Assembly: GCF_039729195.1 (NCBI RefSeq)
Contig: NZ_CP155796.1
Coordinates: forward strand, 4,154,001-4,218,000
DNA: 64,000 nucleotides
Reading direction: 5' to 3'
DNA from: Mycobacterium sp. DL
Lineage (GTDB): Bacteria; Actinomycetota; Actinomycetes; Mycobacteriales; Mycobacteriaceae
Every line of letters starts with the position of its first letter. The first letter of the stretch is position 1. Below the pieces are notes generated by a model. That model was not told the DNA's origin. It saw nothing but the letters and a program-made list of their open reading frames with translations, and ran no database searches. A program made the translations under genes and the position numbers. Positions 49,760 to 58,433 of the stretch are shown one piece after another.

Positions 49760-50574
49760 CACATCTTCCGGGTCCGACGGTGTCGGTGGCGATCTGCGTC
49801 GACACCGAGGACCGGTGGAACGAGATGGTGCGGGCCGTGACGTCGGTGCGGCAGCAGACCTATGGGGCAGCGGAGATCATCCTCGTCATCCGAGACAACC
49901 CCGCGCTGCTGCGCCGGGCGTCCTTCGAACTGCGCGGGGTGATGGCGATCCCGGACACCGGCGGGACGGGGCGACGGGCCGGGTGGTACACCGCCGCCGC
50001 AGCAGCGACCTCCGACATCGTGGCCGTCCTCGACGACGATGCGTTCGCAATGCCACATTGGCTGGAGGCACTCGTCGCAACGTATTCCGACCCGGAGGTG
50101 CTGGGCGTGGGCGGACGGGTGATACCTCAGTGGTGCACCGGTCGTCCGGCATGGTTCCCACCCGAATTCGACTGGGTGGTCGGCTGTAGTTACCGCGGCA
50201 TGCCCGGGGTGCGGACTCCGGTACGCAGTTTCCTCGGCACCAGTGTGTCCTTCCGGCGTGAAGTGCTACTGCAGTGCGACGCATCGGACGAACGCCCCGG
50301 ACAGGACGGGAACCGATTTGTCTTCGAGCCGGCTGCGGTGGTTCAGCGGGCAGTACCGCGGTCGCGCGCCACGTGGCCGTACTTCCGGTCGCGGTGTTAC
50401 TCGGCCGGCGAGTCGACCGGGCGGATCGTCGGTCCCGGTGATCTCCGCCAGGGATGGTCGATCGTGCCGCCGCACCTGCGATCCGCCATCCGGGCGGGAA
50501 TCACCGGGTCGATCACGGGAGCGGTGCAGCGTGATCGGTCGTCGGTGCGCGCGGGCCTGGCACTGTCGGCCTGA
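49756..50574 (+). CDS. Second family 2 glycosyltransferase
   Basis: A 272-residue GT2-like protein: VSVAICVDTEDRWNEMVRAV, AVLDDDAFAMPHWLEAL (DDD as the metal-binding DxD equivalent) and FLGTSVSFRREVL on the acceptor side. It is translationally coupled to the preceding transferase and probably builds the same glycan. The glycan and its location are unknown; no polymerase or exporter is adjacent. Confidence 0.82.
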   Translation: MTHLPGPTVSVAICVDTEDRWNEMVRAVTSVRQQTYGAAEIILVIRDNPALLRRASFELRGVMAIPDTGGTGRRAGWYTAAAAATSDIVAVLDDDAFAMPHWLEALVATYSDPEVLGVGGRVIPQWCTGRPAWFPPEFDWVVGCSYRGMPGVRTPVRSFLGTSVSFRREVLLQCDASDERPGQDGNRFVFEPAAVVQRAVPRSRATWPYFRSRCYSAGESTGRIVGPGDLRQGWSIVPPHLRSAIRAGITGSITGAVQRDRSSVRAGLALSA

Positions 50575-50836
50575 GTCGCGATCGCTGGTATCGGCTTCGT
50601 GATCGGCTCACTGAGACAGGCCGCATGGCGGCACCTTGGTGTGTACCGGCCTTCCCCGCTGCACAGACCCGGAGAGGATCCGCATCAGGGCAGGCGGCCT
50701 CGCGTGGACGCTTCAGCCTGGACGCGTACACCGTTGAACACTGCCTAGCTGGTCGACTCGACGTCGGTACTCCGAGCGTTTGTCTGGCGGGTGCGCCTCG
50801 CGCCACCGGACTCCGATGCGCACTACGCTTGGCGAG
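50575..50836. other. Gap between the glycosyltransferase pair and the membrane protein
   Basis: A 262-bp stretch without a convincing gene. It should hold the end of the glycosyltransferase transcript and the promoter of the gene at 50837. No hairpin with a T-run or other recognisable element was found by eye. Confidence 0.5.
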
Positions 50837-51412
50837 ATGAGCTCCCACGAGCCAGAACCCGACGACGGCGACACCGGCCCGCTACACGCCGACAGCATCC
50901 GGGAACGGACAATGGGCGCCGCCGACCGCCGATTCGACGCGCCACTGTCGGTGAATCCCCGACCGGTACAGCATGATCGCCGTCCTGTCGTGCTTCTGGC
51001 CGTCGCGACAGTGGCTGTCGTGGGACTGGGCGTGATCGCCTGGTCGTTCTGGCCGTCGTCCGGGGAGTCGGAGGCGACCGGCGGCGACCCGGCCCCCACG
51101 TCGACGACCCAATCGTCGCAACAGTCCGAAGCACGGTTGTTCGAGATGCTGCCCGACGGGTACGACGGCGACGACTGTGAAGTCGTCGTTCCGCCGAAAG
51201 ATGCGCTGGCGCAGTTCAGTTGCACGGAGAACACTGACCCGGGCGGCCCACTGACGGCCAGCTACACCCTGGCGCGGGACACCGATTCGCTGCGCGCACT
51301 GTTCGACGGGATCGTCGAAACGTCGTCGGTGGTGGACTGCCCGGGCAACATCCAGTCTCCCGTTCTCTGCCCGACAGGCGTGTCGAAGCAGTTTGTGGAA
51401 GTGCGTCGGTGA
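50837..51412 (+). CDS. Membrane-anchored extracytoplasmic protein, probably C-terminally truncated
   Basis: A 191-residue protein: acidic cytoplasmic N-terminus, one transmembrane helix (about residues 52-74, VVLLAVATVAVVGLGVIAWSFW), a Ser/Thr/Pro-rich linker and an extracellular domain starting LFEMLPDGYDGDDC. That domain resembles the sensor-type domains found after the helix of some mycobacterial Ser/Thr kinases and related proteins, which usually continue further. Here it stops soon after CPGNIQSP with an unrelated tail, just before the recombinase module. ATG 50837 follows a GGCGAG site. Confidence 0.65.
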   Translation: MSSHEPEPDDGDTGPLHADSIRERTMGAADRRFDAPLSVNPRPVQHDRRPVVLLAVATVAVVGLGVIAWSFWPSSGESEATGGDPAPTSTTQSSQQSEARLFEMLPDGYDGDDCEVVVPPKDALAQFSCTENTDPGGPLTASYTLARDTDSLRALFDGIVETSSVVDCPGNIQSPVLCPTGVSKQFVEVRR

Positions 51413-51451
51413 TGATGGGGGCAGTGGTCGTGAGGTAGGAGGGGTCTGGGG

Positions 51452-52960
51452 ATGACTGACGCTTCGGCTGATGGTTGGACCCTCTACTTCTACGATTTCC
51501 GCCAGCGGTTCGTACCGGTGGACGACGTGGTTTCAGGGTTGGGTGATGTCGAGGCCTGGGCTAAGCGAAACGGTGCGCGTGATGGCACTCCGTTGTTTCT
51601 TGATCCGTGCGGCCGGGCCGATGCGTTGGTGAACGCCTATTGGCGTGATCCGCTGGTGCGGGGACGAGCAACGGGGACGTTGCGTCGTTACGCCTTGTCG
51701 TTGAAGGTGTGGCTGGATTTTCTGCACGCGATGGGCGTTCGCTGGGATCAGGCGTCGCGATCGGAGTTGGCTGCGTTCAAGGAGTGGCGTTTGTCGGCTA
51801 AGGAGAATCCTCAGCACGTGAGTCCGAATGGTTTCTGTGTTGATCGCGCGGCGATCCGCGGTTTCTACTCGTGGGCGGCCGAGCAGCACGGAATCGACAA
51901 TCCCGTTCGGGCCCGTGCGATTGCCACGTCTTCGGTAGCTGGGGGCCACTTCGTGTTGGAGAGCTTACCGTCGGGAATGCGCAGGGCTGACGTGAAGTGG
52001 CTTACCCCGCAGGCATTTCGGTTGTGGCGGAACCTTGGGTTGCGCGGTTTCACGATGGAGGGCGTTCCGCGTGACGATTGGCTGGGAGCGACTGAGGATC
52101 GCGACGTCGCGTTCGTGGAGGGGTTGTTCGGTACGGGTTTACGAATCGGCGAGTGGGCCAGCATTCTGACCATCGAGGTGCCCGAGCCGGGCTCGGAGGG
52201 GCTCCTGCGTTCGCGCGTTGCGTCTCCTTGCGCGAAGGGCGGTAGCGGGCGGACGTTCTGGATGCGGCGCCGCGTCGCCCAACAAGTCCACTTCTATCTG
52301 CAGGAAGGTAGTCGCACTACTGCCGTAGCCCGTGCGCAACGTGCTGGCCGCTATGAACAGGTTGCCGATCGCTGGATCGTTGAACAGGTTCGCCGGGATG
52401 GACAGCTGAAGGTCATCGACGAGAAGGGATTGCGTCGTACGGTTCGGCTGGATGCACTCGGGCCATCAACACGAATGACGTTGTTCCGCCGGGGACGTGA
52501 TGGCCTGGAACCGATGTGGCTGTGGCTCAATCACGACGGGACACCTCGCCCCAAACATTCCTGGTACAAGACATTCGACCGCGCAAACACGAGGGTCGCG
52601 AAAGCTGTTATGCAAGAGGGCGGTACGCCGTTGTGGTGCCGGCCCCACATGCTGAGGCATTCCTTTGCGCTGCGGTGGTTTTGCATCGCCACGTTCGTGG
52701 CGTGGCGCCGTACCGATATGTTGACCAAGCAGGAGCAGCGCGACTTCCGTAATCAGCTTGGCGATGTGTGGTTTCTGCTGGCGACACTTCTGGGACATCG
52801 CAGTGCCGAGGTGACACGCAGCGTATATCTCGAGCCGTTTCAGGCGTTGCAGGTGGAGGAGCTCATCGCGCTGATGGATGCCGATGATCGGCAATCCCTT
52901 GAGCGTCTCGTCGCAACGGTCGGCGGCGGCGAGCCCCGTGTGTTGACGGTCCGAACGTGA
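51452..52960 (+). CDS. Tyrosine recombinase 1 of the triplet (TnpA-like)
   Basis: A 502-residue phage-integrase-family protein with an intact catalytic set: Arg231 (GTGLRIGEW), His399-x2-Arg402 (HMLRHSF), His449 (LLGHRS) and nucleophile Tyr459 (SVYLEPF). The N-terminal part (~70-160) is a SAM-like core-binding domain. ATG 51452 has TAGGAGG upstream. Probably the main strand-exchange enzyme. Confidence 0.88.
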   Translation: MTDASADGWTLYFYDFRQRFVPVDDVVSGLGDVEAWAKRNGARDGTPLFLDPCGRADALVNAYWRDPLVRGRATGTLRRYALSLKVWLDFLHAMGVRWDQASRSELAAFKEWRLSAKENPQHVSPNGFCVDRAAIRGFYSWAAEQHGIDNPVRARAIATSSVAGGHFVLESLPSGMRRADVKWLTPQAFRLWRNLGLRGFTMEGVPRDDWLGATEDRDVAFVEGLFGTGLRIGEWASILTIEVPEPGSEGLLRSRVASPCAKGGSGRTFWMRRRVAQQVHFYLQEGSRTTAVARAQRAGRYEQVADRWIVEQVRRDGQLKVIDEKGLRRTVRLDALGPSTRMTLFRRGRDGLEPMWLWLNHDGTPRPKHSWYKTFDRANTRVAKAVMQEGGTPLWCRPHMLRHSFALRWFCIATFVAWRRTDMLTKQEQRDFRNQLGDVWFLLATLLGHRSAEVTRSVYLEPFQALQVEELIALMDADDRQSLERLVATVGGGEPRVLTVRT

Positions 52961-54741
52961 CGGGTCACCGTGCGGTGCAGCCGGATCCGGCGTGGCGACC
53001 GGTATCGCGGCGACGTGGGTTGATCGTGACGTTCGTCAGCGAGGATGGCACGCAGTCGAAGGATTTCGACTTCGGTTCACTGCCGGGTACTGACGGGATC
53101 CGCCGCGATTTCTCGTCCGCGTTCGAGGACGCCACCGGTGTGCTGGGCGTATCCAAGCGGATCAGAGGTGCCGGGGCCCTGTGGCAGTCTGCCCGGCATG
53201 CCTGCTGCTGGCTCGCCGAAAACCGGCCAGGAATGCAGGGACTGGCTGAGTTGTCCGCCGCGGATGCCCGGCTGCTCGCCCTATCGTGTCGGGTACCCAG
53301 CGGTCCTGGCCCGTTGCATAGCCTGAAGACTCTGCTGCGTTGTAGTCCTGTTGTCTCCGATGAGGCGCGCCAGGCGTTCACGCGCGTGCGTCACCCGAAG
53401 ACGAACACGGCACGCCAGCCCTATTCCACCGAGGAGTTTCGCCGCATCACTGTCGTTGCACGGGGAATGGTGCGGCGGGCGCGTACCCGGCTGAAGACTC
53501 ATTGGCAGATGGTCGACGACTATCGTGCGGGACAGTTCGATCACCTCCCCCGCGCAGACCCCGGTCGTAGTCTGGCCGAAGTGCTCGATCATTGCGCCCG
53601 TGAGGGAGATTTCCCTCGTACTGCTTCGGGTGCAAGGGCTTACGTGACGCGGCGGGTAGCCGCCGCAGCTGGTGGATGCCATCTTCAGTCGCTGTTGCAT
53701 CTGAGTCCGGGCGAGGCATGGGCATTTGGTGTTCTGCTCGCCGGATTGACCGGTCTGAACCTGTCGACGCTGGACTCGCTGCCGGCGCCGCACCGACACG
53801 CCAGCAGCCCCGATGAACCCGGCATCGTGTTCGTCACCGCCAATAAGCCTCGTCGTGGGAAGCGGTCGGTCATGACGGTGCCGGTGACCGCGCTATGCCC
53901 CGAACTGCGGCCACTTGGTGGGGAGAATCGGCGCGCAGCAGTAGCCAACACGTCGCTGACGACCGCGTACGGGGTCTTCATGTTGCTGCTGGAGCTGACC
54001 GAACCGGCCCGCGCGCTGACCGGGTCCCAGCACGCCTTCATCTATTACAGCGCCCAGCCTGACAGTGTCGAGCAGAAACTCTTCGGATACGGAATCAGCA
54101 GCACAGCCTCCGGAGTGAATGCGCGACGGCGGTGGATGGCGCCGTGGCTCACCGGTGATGCCGAGGATGACGAGTTGTTCCTCGGTACCAGTATGGATCG
54201 GCTGCGCAAGACCTACCTGGAGCAGGTCCGTAAGCCCACATCCCACACCCCTGCCACGTTGGCTCGCTATCTGAGTCGCATGGACCCGGTGCGCAACGAG
54301 GGATTCCAGATCGTCGCCGAGGCCCTCGATGACCAGGTCGCACGAGCACTGGCACGACGCTCAATGACGGTGCAGCCGGACACTCAGGACAACGGATCCG
54401 GCCAGGACGCGGTGCTGGGCACGTGCGCCGATTTCGAGCACTCGCCGATCGACGGTAAACAGTGCCGCCAGTCATTCATGGCCTGCCTCGACTGCAGCAA
54501 CGCCCGCGCCTTCCCGCGCCACCTACCGGTTCAACTGGTTGTTGCTGACCGGCTTCGCGGCCTGCGGACAGAGATGCCCATCGGGCAGTGGATCGCCGAG
54601 CACGCGGGTCCTCTCGCGCAATTGGACGACATCTTTGCCGAGTACGAGCCGGCCCAGCTGGCCGCCGCGCGTGCCGAGATCACCGACAGCGATCACCAGG
54701 CGGTCAACCTTCTGCTGACCGGAAACCTCGAAGCATCATGA
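52957..54741 (+). CDS. Recombinase-like protein 2 of the triplet (TnpB-like, degenerate active site)
   Basis: A 594-residue protein at the position of TnpB. It has integrase-like spacing but no clear R-H-R-H-Y set; for example the second box reads MDRLRKTYLEQ without the His. A C-terminal cysteine cluster (GTCADFEHSP, KQCRQ, ACLDCSNAR) suggests a zinc-binding domain. It may serve as a structural or DNA-recognition partner rather than a catalyst. Start and stop overlap both neighbours by 4 bp. Confidence 0.75.
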   Translation: MTGHRAVQPDPAWRPVSRRRGLIVTFVSEDGTQSKDFDFGSLPGTDGIRRDFSSAFEDATGVLGVSKRIRGAGALWQSARHACCWLAENRPGMQGLAELSAADARLLALSCRVPSGPGPLHSLKTLLRCSPVVSDEARQAFTRVRHPKTNTARQPYSTEEFRRITVVARGMVRRARTRLKTHWQMVDDYRAGQFDHLPRADPGRSLAEVLDHCAREGDFPRTASGARAYVTRRVAAAAGGCHLQSLLHLSPGEAWAFGVLLAGLTGLNLSTLDSLPAPHRHASSPDEPGIVFVTANKPRRGKRSVMTVPVTALCPELRPLGGENRRAAVANTSLTTAYGVFMLLLELTEPARALTGSQHAFIYYSAQPDSVEQKLFGYGISSTASGVNARRRWMAPWLTGDAEDDELFLGTSMDRLRKTYLEQVRKPTSHTPATLARYLSRMDPVRNEGFQIVAEALDDQVARALARRSMTVQPDTQDNGSGQDAVLGTCADFEHSPIDGKQCRQSFMACLDCSNARAFPRHLPVQLVVADRLRGLRTEMPIGQWIAEHAGPLAQLDDIFAEYEPAQLAAARAEITDSDHQAVNLLLTGNLEAS

Positions 54742-56354
54742 CCCACACAGCGGAAGTACTCGACGTCGTGGCAGGTGTCCACGTCGCCCCCGAAACAGAG
54801 GTCCTGATCGACCGCACGCTTCACATCGAAGCGACCCGATGTCGATTCGGCGATCCGGTGTGGGATTTGTCCGCAGCGATCGAGGACCGCCACAGCGCGG
54901 GACAAGCAGTGCACTGGGAGGGGTTTCCGACGCCATTTCGCCACGCCTGCAAGCTCTACCTGTTCGCCCTGCTCAACATCGTTGACGACCCACCCCGCCT
55001 TGAGAGTTCCCGATCGCTCTATCCGCACATCAAGACGATCTTGGGCGAGCTGGTGCCGTTACGCCGGTTCACGATGTGGCTGGCCGAAAGGGGTGTCAGC
55101 TCGTTCGGCCAGGTCAGCGCCGAACGCCTCGACAACTATCTGCGCCACGTCACCGAGACCAGCGGTGTCAGCGCCGGATCCAAACGCTCCGCGCTGCAGG
55201 CAGTCAAGCGTCTGCACCTGTACCGGGATGCCCTGCCCGCGCATTGCCGACTCCCCGCAGGCCCGCTGTGGGGCGGTGCGAGTGCACGCGGGCTCGCCCA
55301 CTACGAGTCATCCTGGGGCAAGCCGAACACGACCCCGCGCATTCATCCCGATGTCATGGAACCGCTGCTCTCGGCGGCGTTGATGGTCACCGACACAGTC
55401 GCCGCCGATCTCCTTCCCGCAGCACGCAACCTTCTCGCGATGCGGTATCTGGCCCATCAGATCGCGCCAGACATTCGTCGAGCTCCCACTCGCACGGTGT
55501 CGGTGTTCGAAACCACCAAGGCACAACTCGAATGCCTGCTTGCCGCCCTTGGCCGCAACGATGTCTCACTTCCGGGTATCCGCACCGGCGACACGACCAG
55601 TGTCGATCTGATGGGGCTGGCCGTGGGGGGATGGCTGCACCACACCGAACTGAAACGCATGAAAGAGACGTCGGTCCTGATCGCGAAGCACGGACTGCCG
55701 ATCGACGTGGACATGTTGCGCACCAACACATTCAGCGCCATCGGCACGCACTCCTGGCGTGAAAACCCCGTCTCTGCCAATGAACTCATCGAACTGCTTC
55801 GCCATGTTACGACGGCCTGTTTCCTCGTGATCGCCTACCTGTCGGGTGTTCGGACCGGCGAGGCACTGAACCTGCGACGCGGATGCATCAGCAGGGACTC
55901 CAAGCTGGCTTTGACTCTCATGTCGGGCCACCAGTTGAAGGCCGGTGAGCAGCGCAGGGACCGATCGCCGGCCACGATCCCGTGGGTCGTGACCGACGAA
56001 ACCGCCCATGCCGTCGCCGTTCTTGAGCAGATCACGATGAGCGATCTACTCTTTCCGGGTTTCAAACTGTTCTCCGAGGACCAATTTCGCTTCGGCGCTA
56101 CCCGGACTAGAACACCCGGCTCCATCAACACTGACATCACCAGCTTCATCGAATGGTTCAACCGCGATATCGGCCCGGCAATCAGCCATCCGCTGATCGG
56201 CGCCGACCCGCACGGCGCAATCCAGGTGCCGCGCCTGCGACGCACACTGGCCTGGCACATCGTCCGGCGACCAGGTGGAACAATCGCCGGCGCAACGCAA
56301 TACGGCCACCTGCACGCACAAATGATCCAAGGGTACGCCGGTGGGTGGAGCTGA
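54738..56354 (+). CDS. Tyrosine recombinase 3 of the triplet
   Basis: A 538-residue integrase-family protein. Arg372 (SGVRTGEAL) and the C-terminal PRLRRTLAWH, YGHLH (His524) and GYA (Tyr533) positions are visible; the usual HxxR is PRLR, so the His is replaced. The product ends only five residues after the nucleophile Tyr, abruptly for this family. The next gene in the +1 frame reads like the missing C-terminal tail. ATG 54738 overlaps recombinase 2 by 4 bp. Confidence 0.82.
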   Translation: MTHTAEVLDVVAGVHVAPETEVLIDRTLHIEATRCRFGDPVWDLSAAIEDRHSAGQAVHWEGFPTPFRHACKLYLFALLNIVDDPPRLESSRSLYPHIKTILGELVPLRRFTMWLAERGVSSFGQVSAERLDNYLRHVTETSGVSAGSKRSALQAVKRLHLYRDALPAHCRLPAGPLWGGASARGLAHYESSWGKPNTTPRIHPDVMEPLLSAALMVTDTVAADLLPAARNLLAMRYLAHQIAPDIRRAPTRTVSVFETTKAQLECLLAALGRNDVSLPGIRTGDTTSVDLMGLAVGGWLHHTELKRMKETSVLIAKHGLPIDVDMLRTNTFSAIGTHSWRENPVSANELIELLRHVTTACFLVIAYLSGVRTGEALNLRRGCISRDSKLALTLMSGHQLKAGEQRRDRSPATIPWVVTDETAHAVAVLEQITMSDLLFPGFKLFSEDQFRFGATRTRTPGSINTDITSFIEWFNRDIGPAISHPLIGADPHGAIQVPRLRRTLAWHIVRRPGGTIAGATQYGHLHAQMIQGYAGGWS

Positions 56355-56883
56355 TGCGGGATTCCTCGACGACATCACCTTCGAACAGTTCCTGCACCGA
56401 GCTGAGACCATCCACGACGATCACCATCGACTGGAACACGGTGAGCACGTCTCCGGTCCGGCTGCCGATGAATATCGGGCCCGAGTCGCCAGGGCAAGCA
56501 TATTTGCGGGTTTGACGGTGACCACCAAGACTCAGATCAACCAGGCGCTATCGAATCCCGACTTGCAGATCCACCACGGCGCGGTCGTAACCTGCGTGTT
56601 CCGGCGCGCGACCGCGGCCTGCCTGGAACCTACCGACAGCTCCGCTGAACCCTCTTGGAGTCGATGCCGATTGGGCTGCGTTAACGCCGCCCGCACCGAC
56701 CGCGACGCAGTCAACCTTGGACAGCACGTCACAGCACTCGAACGCGACCTGTCAACCCTCGCACTCCCCGAACCACTGCGGCAACGAATTCAGTTCCGCC
56801 TAATCGAACACCGGACGGCCCTCGCAGAACACGAATCCAGCCGGCCGACGACAGTCCGAACTGAGGGCGAAGAAGACGAATGA
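56341..56883 (+). CDS. Small Cys-containing protein, possible frame-shifted tail of recombinase 3
   Basis: A 180-residue product from GTG 56341, overlapping recombinase 3 by 14 bp in the +1 frame. It contains a Cys pattern (VVTCVFRRATAACL, then SRCRLGCVNAARTDRD) like zinc-binding tails of recombinase-triplet integrases, and a C-terminal helical region. There is no good ribosome-binding site. It may be an independent protein, the result of programmed frameshifting, or a disrupted C-terminus. Confidence 0.6.
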   Translation: MGGADAGFLDDITFEQFLHRAETIHDDHHRLEHGEHVSGPAADEYRARVARASIFAGLTVTTKTQINQALSNPDLQIHHGAVVTCVFRRATAACLEPTDSSAEPSWSRCRLGCVNAARTDRDAVNLGQHVTALERDLSTLALPEPLRQRIQFRLIEHRTALAEHESSRPTTVRTEGEEDE

Positions 56884-57287
56884 CTCTGATGGGCGATGCC
56901 GCGGCAGGCAACGATGAGGAACGCCAACGGGTCCGGGCCGCCATCAACCGCATCCGCGACAACAAAGCTGAGGAGAGCAACGGCGCGCGCACTGTGGTGG
57001 CCTTGGCTGACGAGTCGGGAGTGTCACGACAGCGACTCTATGAACATCACAGCGATCTGCTCAACGAGTTCAAGGTGACGGTCGGGTGCGGACCCGTCAC
57101 CCCGAATGTCAAGGCGCTGCAACGACAACTGGCACAGGCCCGCGATCACAACCAAGAACTGACTACCGAGAATGCTCAACTGCGAAGCAAGATCAGGACG
57201 CTCTCAGCGGTGATCACTGAACTCACGCACGAAACCTCCGGAGCGAATGTCGTTGTTTCGATGCCACGCAAACACCCCGGGCGGTGA
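56880..57287 (+). CDS. TnpC-like HTH / coiled-coil accessory protein of the element
   Basis: A 135-residue protein beginning MTLMGDAAAGNDEERQRV. A TetR-like helix-turn-helix (VVALADESGVSRQRLYEH) is followed by a coiled coil (about residues 80-115, LQRQLAQARDHNQELTTENAQLRSKI in heptads). This matches the TnpC/DUF6262 type proteins that close Tn554-family operons. ATG 56880 overlaps the preceding stop (ATGA). Likely role: DNA-binding accessory factor for orientation or frequency of transposition. Confidence 0.78.
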   Translation: MTLMGDAAAGNDEERQRVRAAINRIRDNKAEESNGARTVVALADESGVSRQRLYEHHSDLLNEFKVTVGCGPVTPNVKALQRQLAQARDHNQELTTENAQLRSKIRTLSAVITELTHETSGANVVVSMPRKHPGR

Positions 57288-58433
57288 CTGTTTGATTGTC
57301 CCCCGGCACAAGACGTTCAGGCGACACTGGACTGCGGCCGCCGTTTCACCCTGCCCTCTTGACCAATTCCCCTACATATCAGCCGGTCGCCCCGAACGCG
57401 CCCGCGGAATCTCTCCACACCCGGCCTGCGCGCTCAGCGCCATTGAGAGGACCCCCCCGAGCACATGAGATCCTGAAGGTGTCGGCGCCAACTTCTCTGC
57501 CTTACGAGCGGCGCGTCACTCCGGCCCATATTGTGTCGCTGGAAAGTGCGCGAAACCCGTCACCCAGCCACGCTATGTCGATATGGATCTCCTCGTGCAC
57601 CTCGAAGTCGACGTCCTCGGCACCGGCCGCGTTCCCTCGCGAACTTCCCGCACTTCCACGGCTTCACCCTCCACCCGACCACCGCCGCGCTGCAACGCTT
57701 CCTCACTGCCCTACCCCTCGCGGGCATCGTCATCGCCGGGTCACCACGACCCAACGGACAACTCGCCCCCGCCCGAGTGCTGGCTCTGACCAAGTCCGCC
57801 ATGAGCGGCGACGTAAACCGCCTGGTCGGCAGCCGGGAATGATGCCTACATCCCGGTTCGCGATGGTCACGCTGAGCTGACGGGTACGGGATTCTCAACT
57901 TGGACGACGACGGTGAATCCCCGCTTGTGCGAGTTGGGGGGCGCTCTGGGGAGCAAGGCCGCGAATCGCAACCCAGCATCGGTTTTCACCTCTTTTCCCT
58001 TGCCGCAAGGAGCCCACGGCTGCCGTCCGCTTCGCGGCGTAGCGCTCTATGAGAACGACTACAGGCTCACCGACCTCCGCAATCCCAGCGGCACTATCGT
58101 GATGCTCGCCGGCGGTCGCCTGCGACCGCTGAGACGGTGCGACGGAATCGCTGCATGAACGACGCCCAACCCCCGTCGCGGCGACGGCGGGCCAAGGTCG
58201 CCGATGACTTCGAGAACAACCGAGGCCAAAGTCAAGAGCATAAGGGCTCAGCCCGGAACGACCCGGTGTCGCGTCGGCGACGGCGACGGCGATGCGGCGC
58301 ACAAATACACAGGACGGCCTCCACCAATGGGCGTCCGTTCGCTGTTGGTCGACGCGATGGCCGCTATGTCGTCCTGCACCGACTCCGGTGAGTCCAGACA
58401 CCCCGGCGGACCGACGCGTAGCGTTTGGAAGTG
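57288..58433. other. Non-coding or decayed stretch right of the recombinase module
   Basis: About 1.15 kb with no intact gene. Between roughly 57555 and 57842 two reading frames each give a protein-like piece: PRYVDMDLLVHLEVDVLGTG in one, then PHFHGFTLHPTTAALQRFL and PLAGIVIAGSPRPNGQLAP in the next. This suggests a gene broken by a frameshift; its family is not recognised. The rest (57843-58433) shows only short unlikely frames. The right end of the mobile element should lie here. Confidence 0.5.

Larger units (their letters stand above)
51452..57287 (+). mobile_element. Tn554-like three-recombinase integrative element (core module)
   Basis: Five consecutive genes, each overlapping the next by 4 to 14 bp: three tyrosine recombinases, a small Cys-containing protein and a TnpC-like HTH/coiled-coil protein. 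This layout parallels Tn554 (tnpA-tnpB-tnpC) and the recombinase-triplet elements. No cargo gene is evident within it. The ends could not be defined: no terminal inverted repeats or target duplications were found by eye. The upstream gene looks truncated and the downstream 1.1 kb looks decayed, so the element probably inserted in the 50.8-58.4 kb interval. Confidence 0.75.

Noticed and set aside
50837..51412. Full Ser/Thr protein kinase annotation for the membrane protein
   Set aside because: No kinase catalytic motifs are present; only the single helix and an extracellular sensor-like domain are seen.
51363..57501. Nine-base direct repeat TTCTCTGCC at 51363 and 57493 as possible target duplication of the element
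   Set aside because: One 9-mer match between a ~100-bp and a ~1.1-kb region is likely by chance, and joining the flanks does not restore a sensible reading frame.
57895..58401. A 168-codon minus-strand frame in the decayed region
   Set aside because: Arg/Ser-rich with no domain, no ribosome site and no neighbour logic; treated as non-coding.
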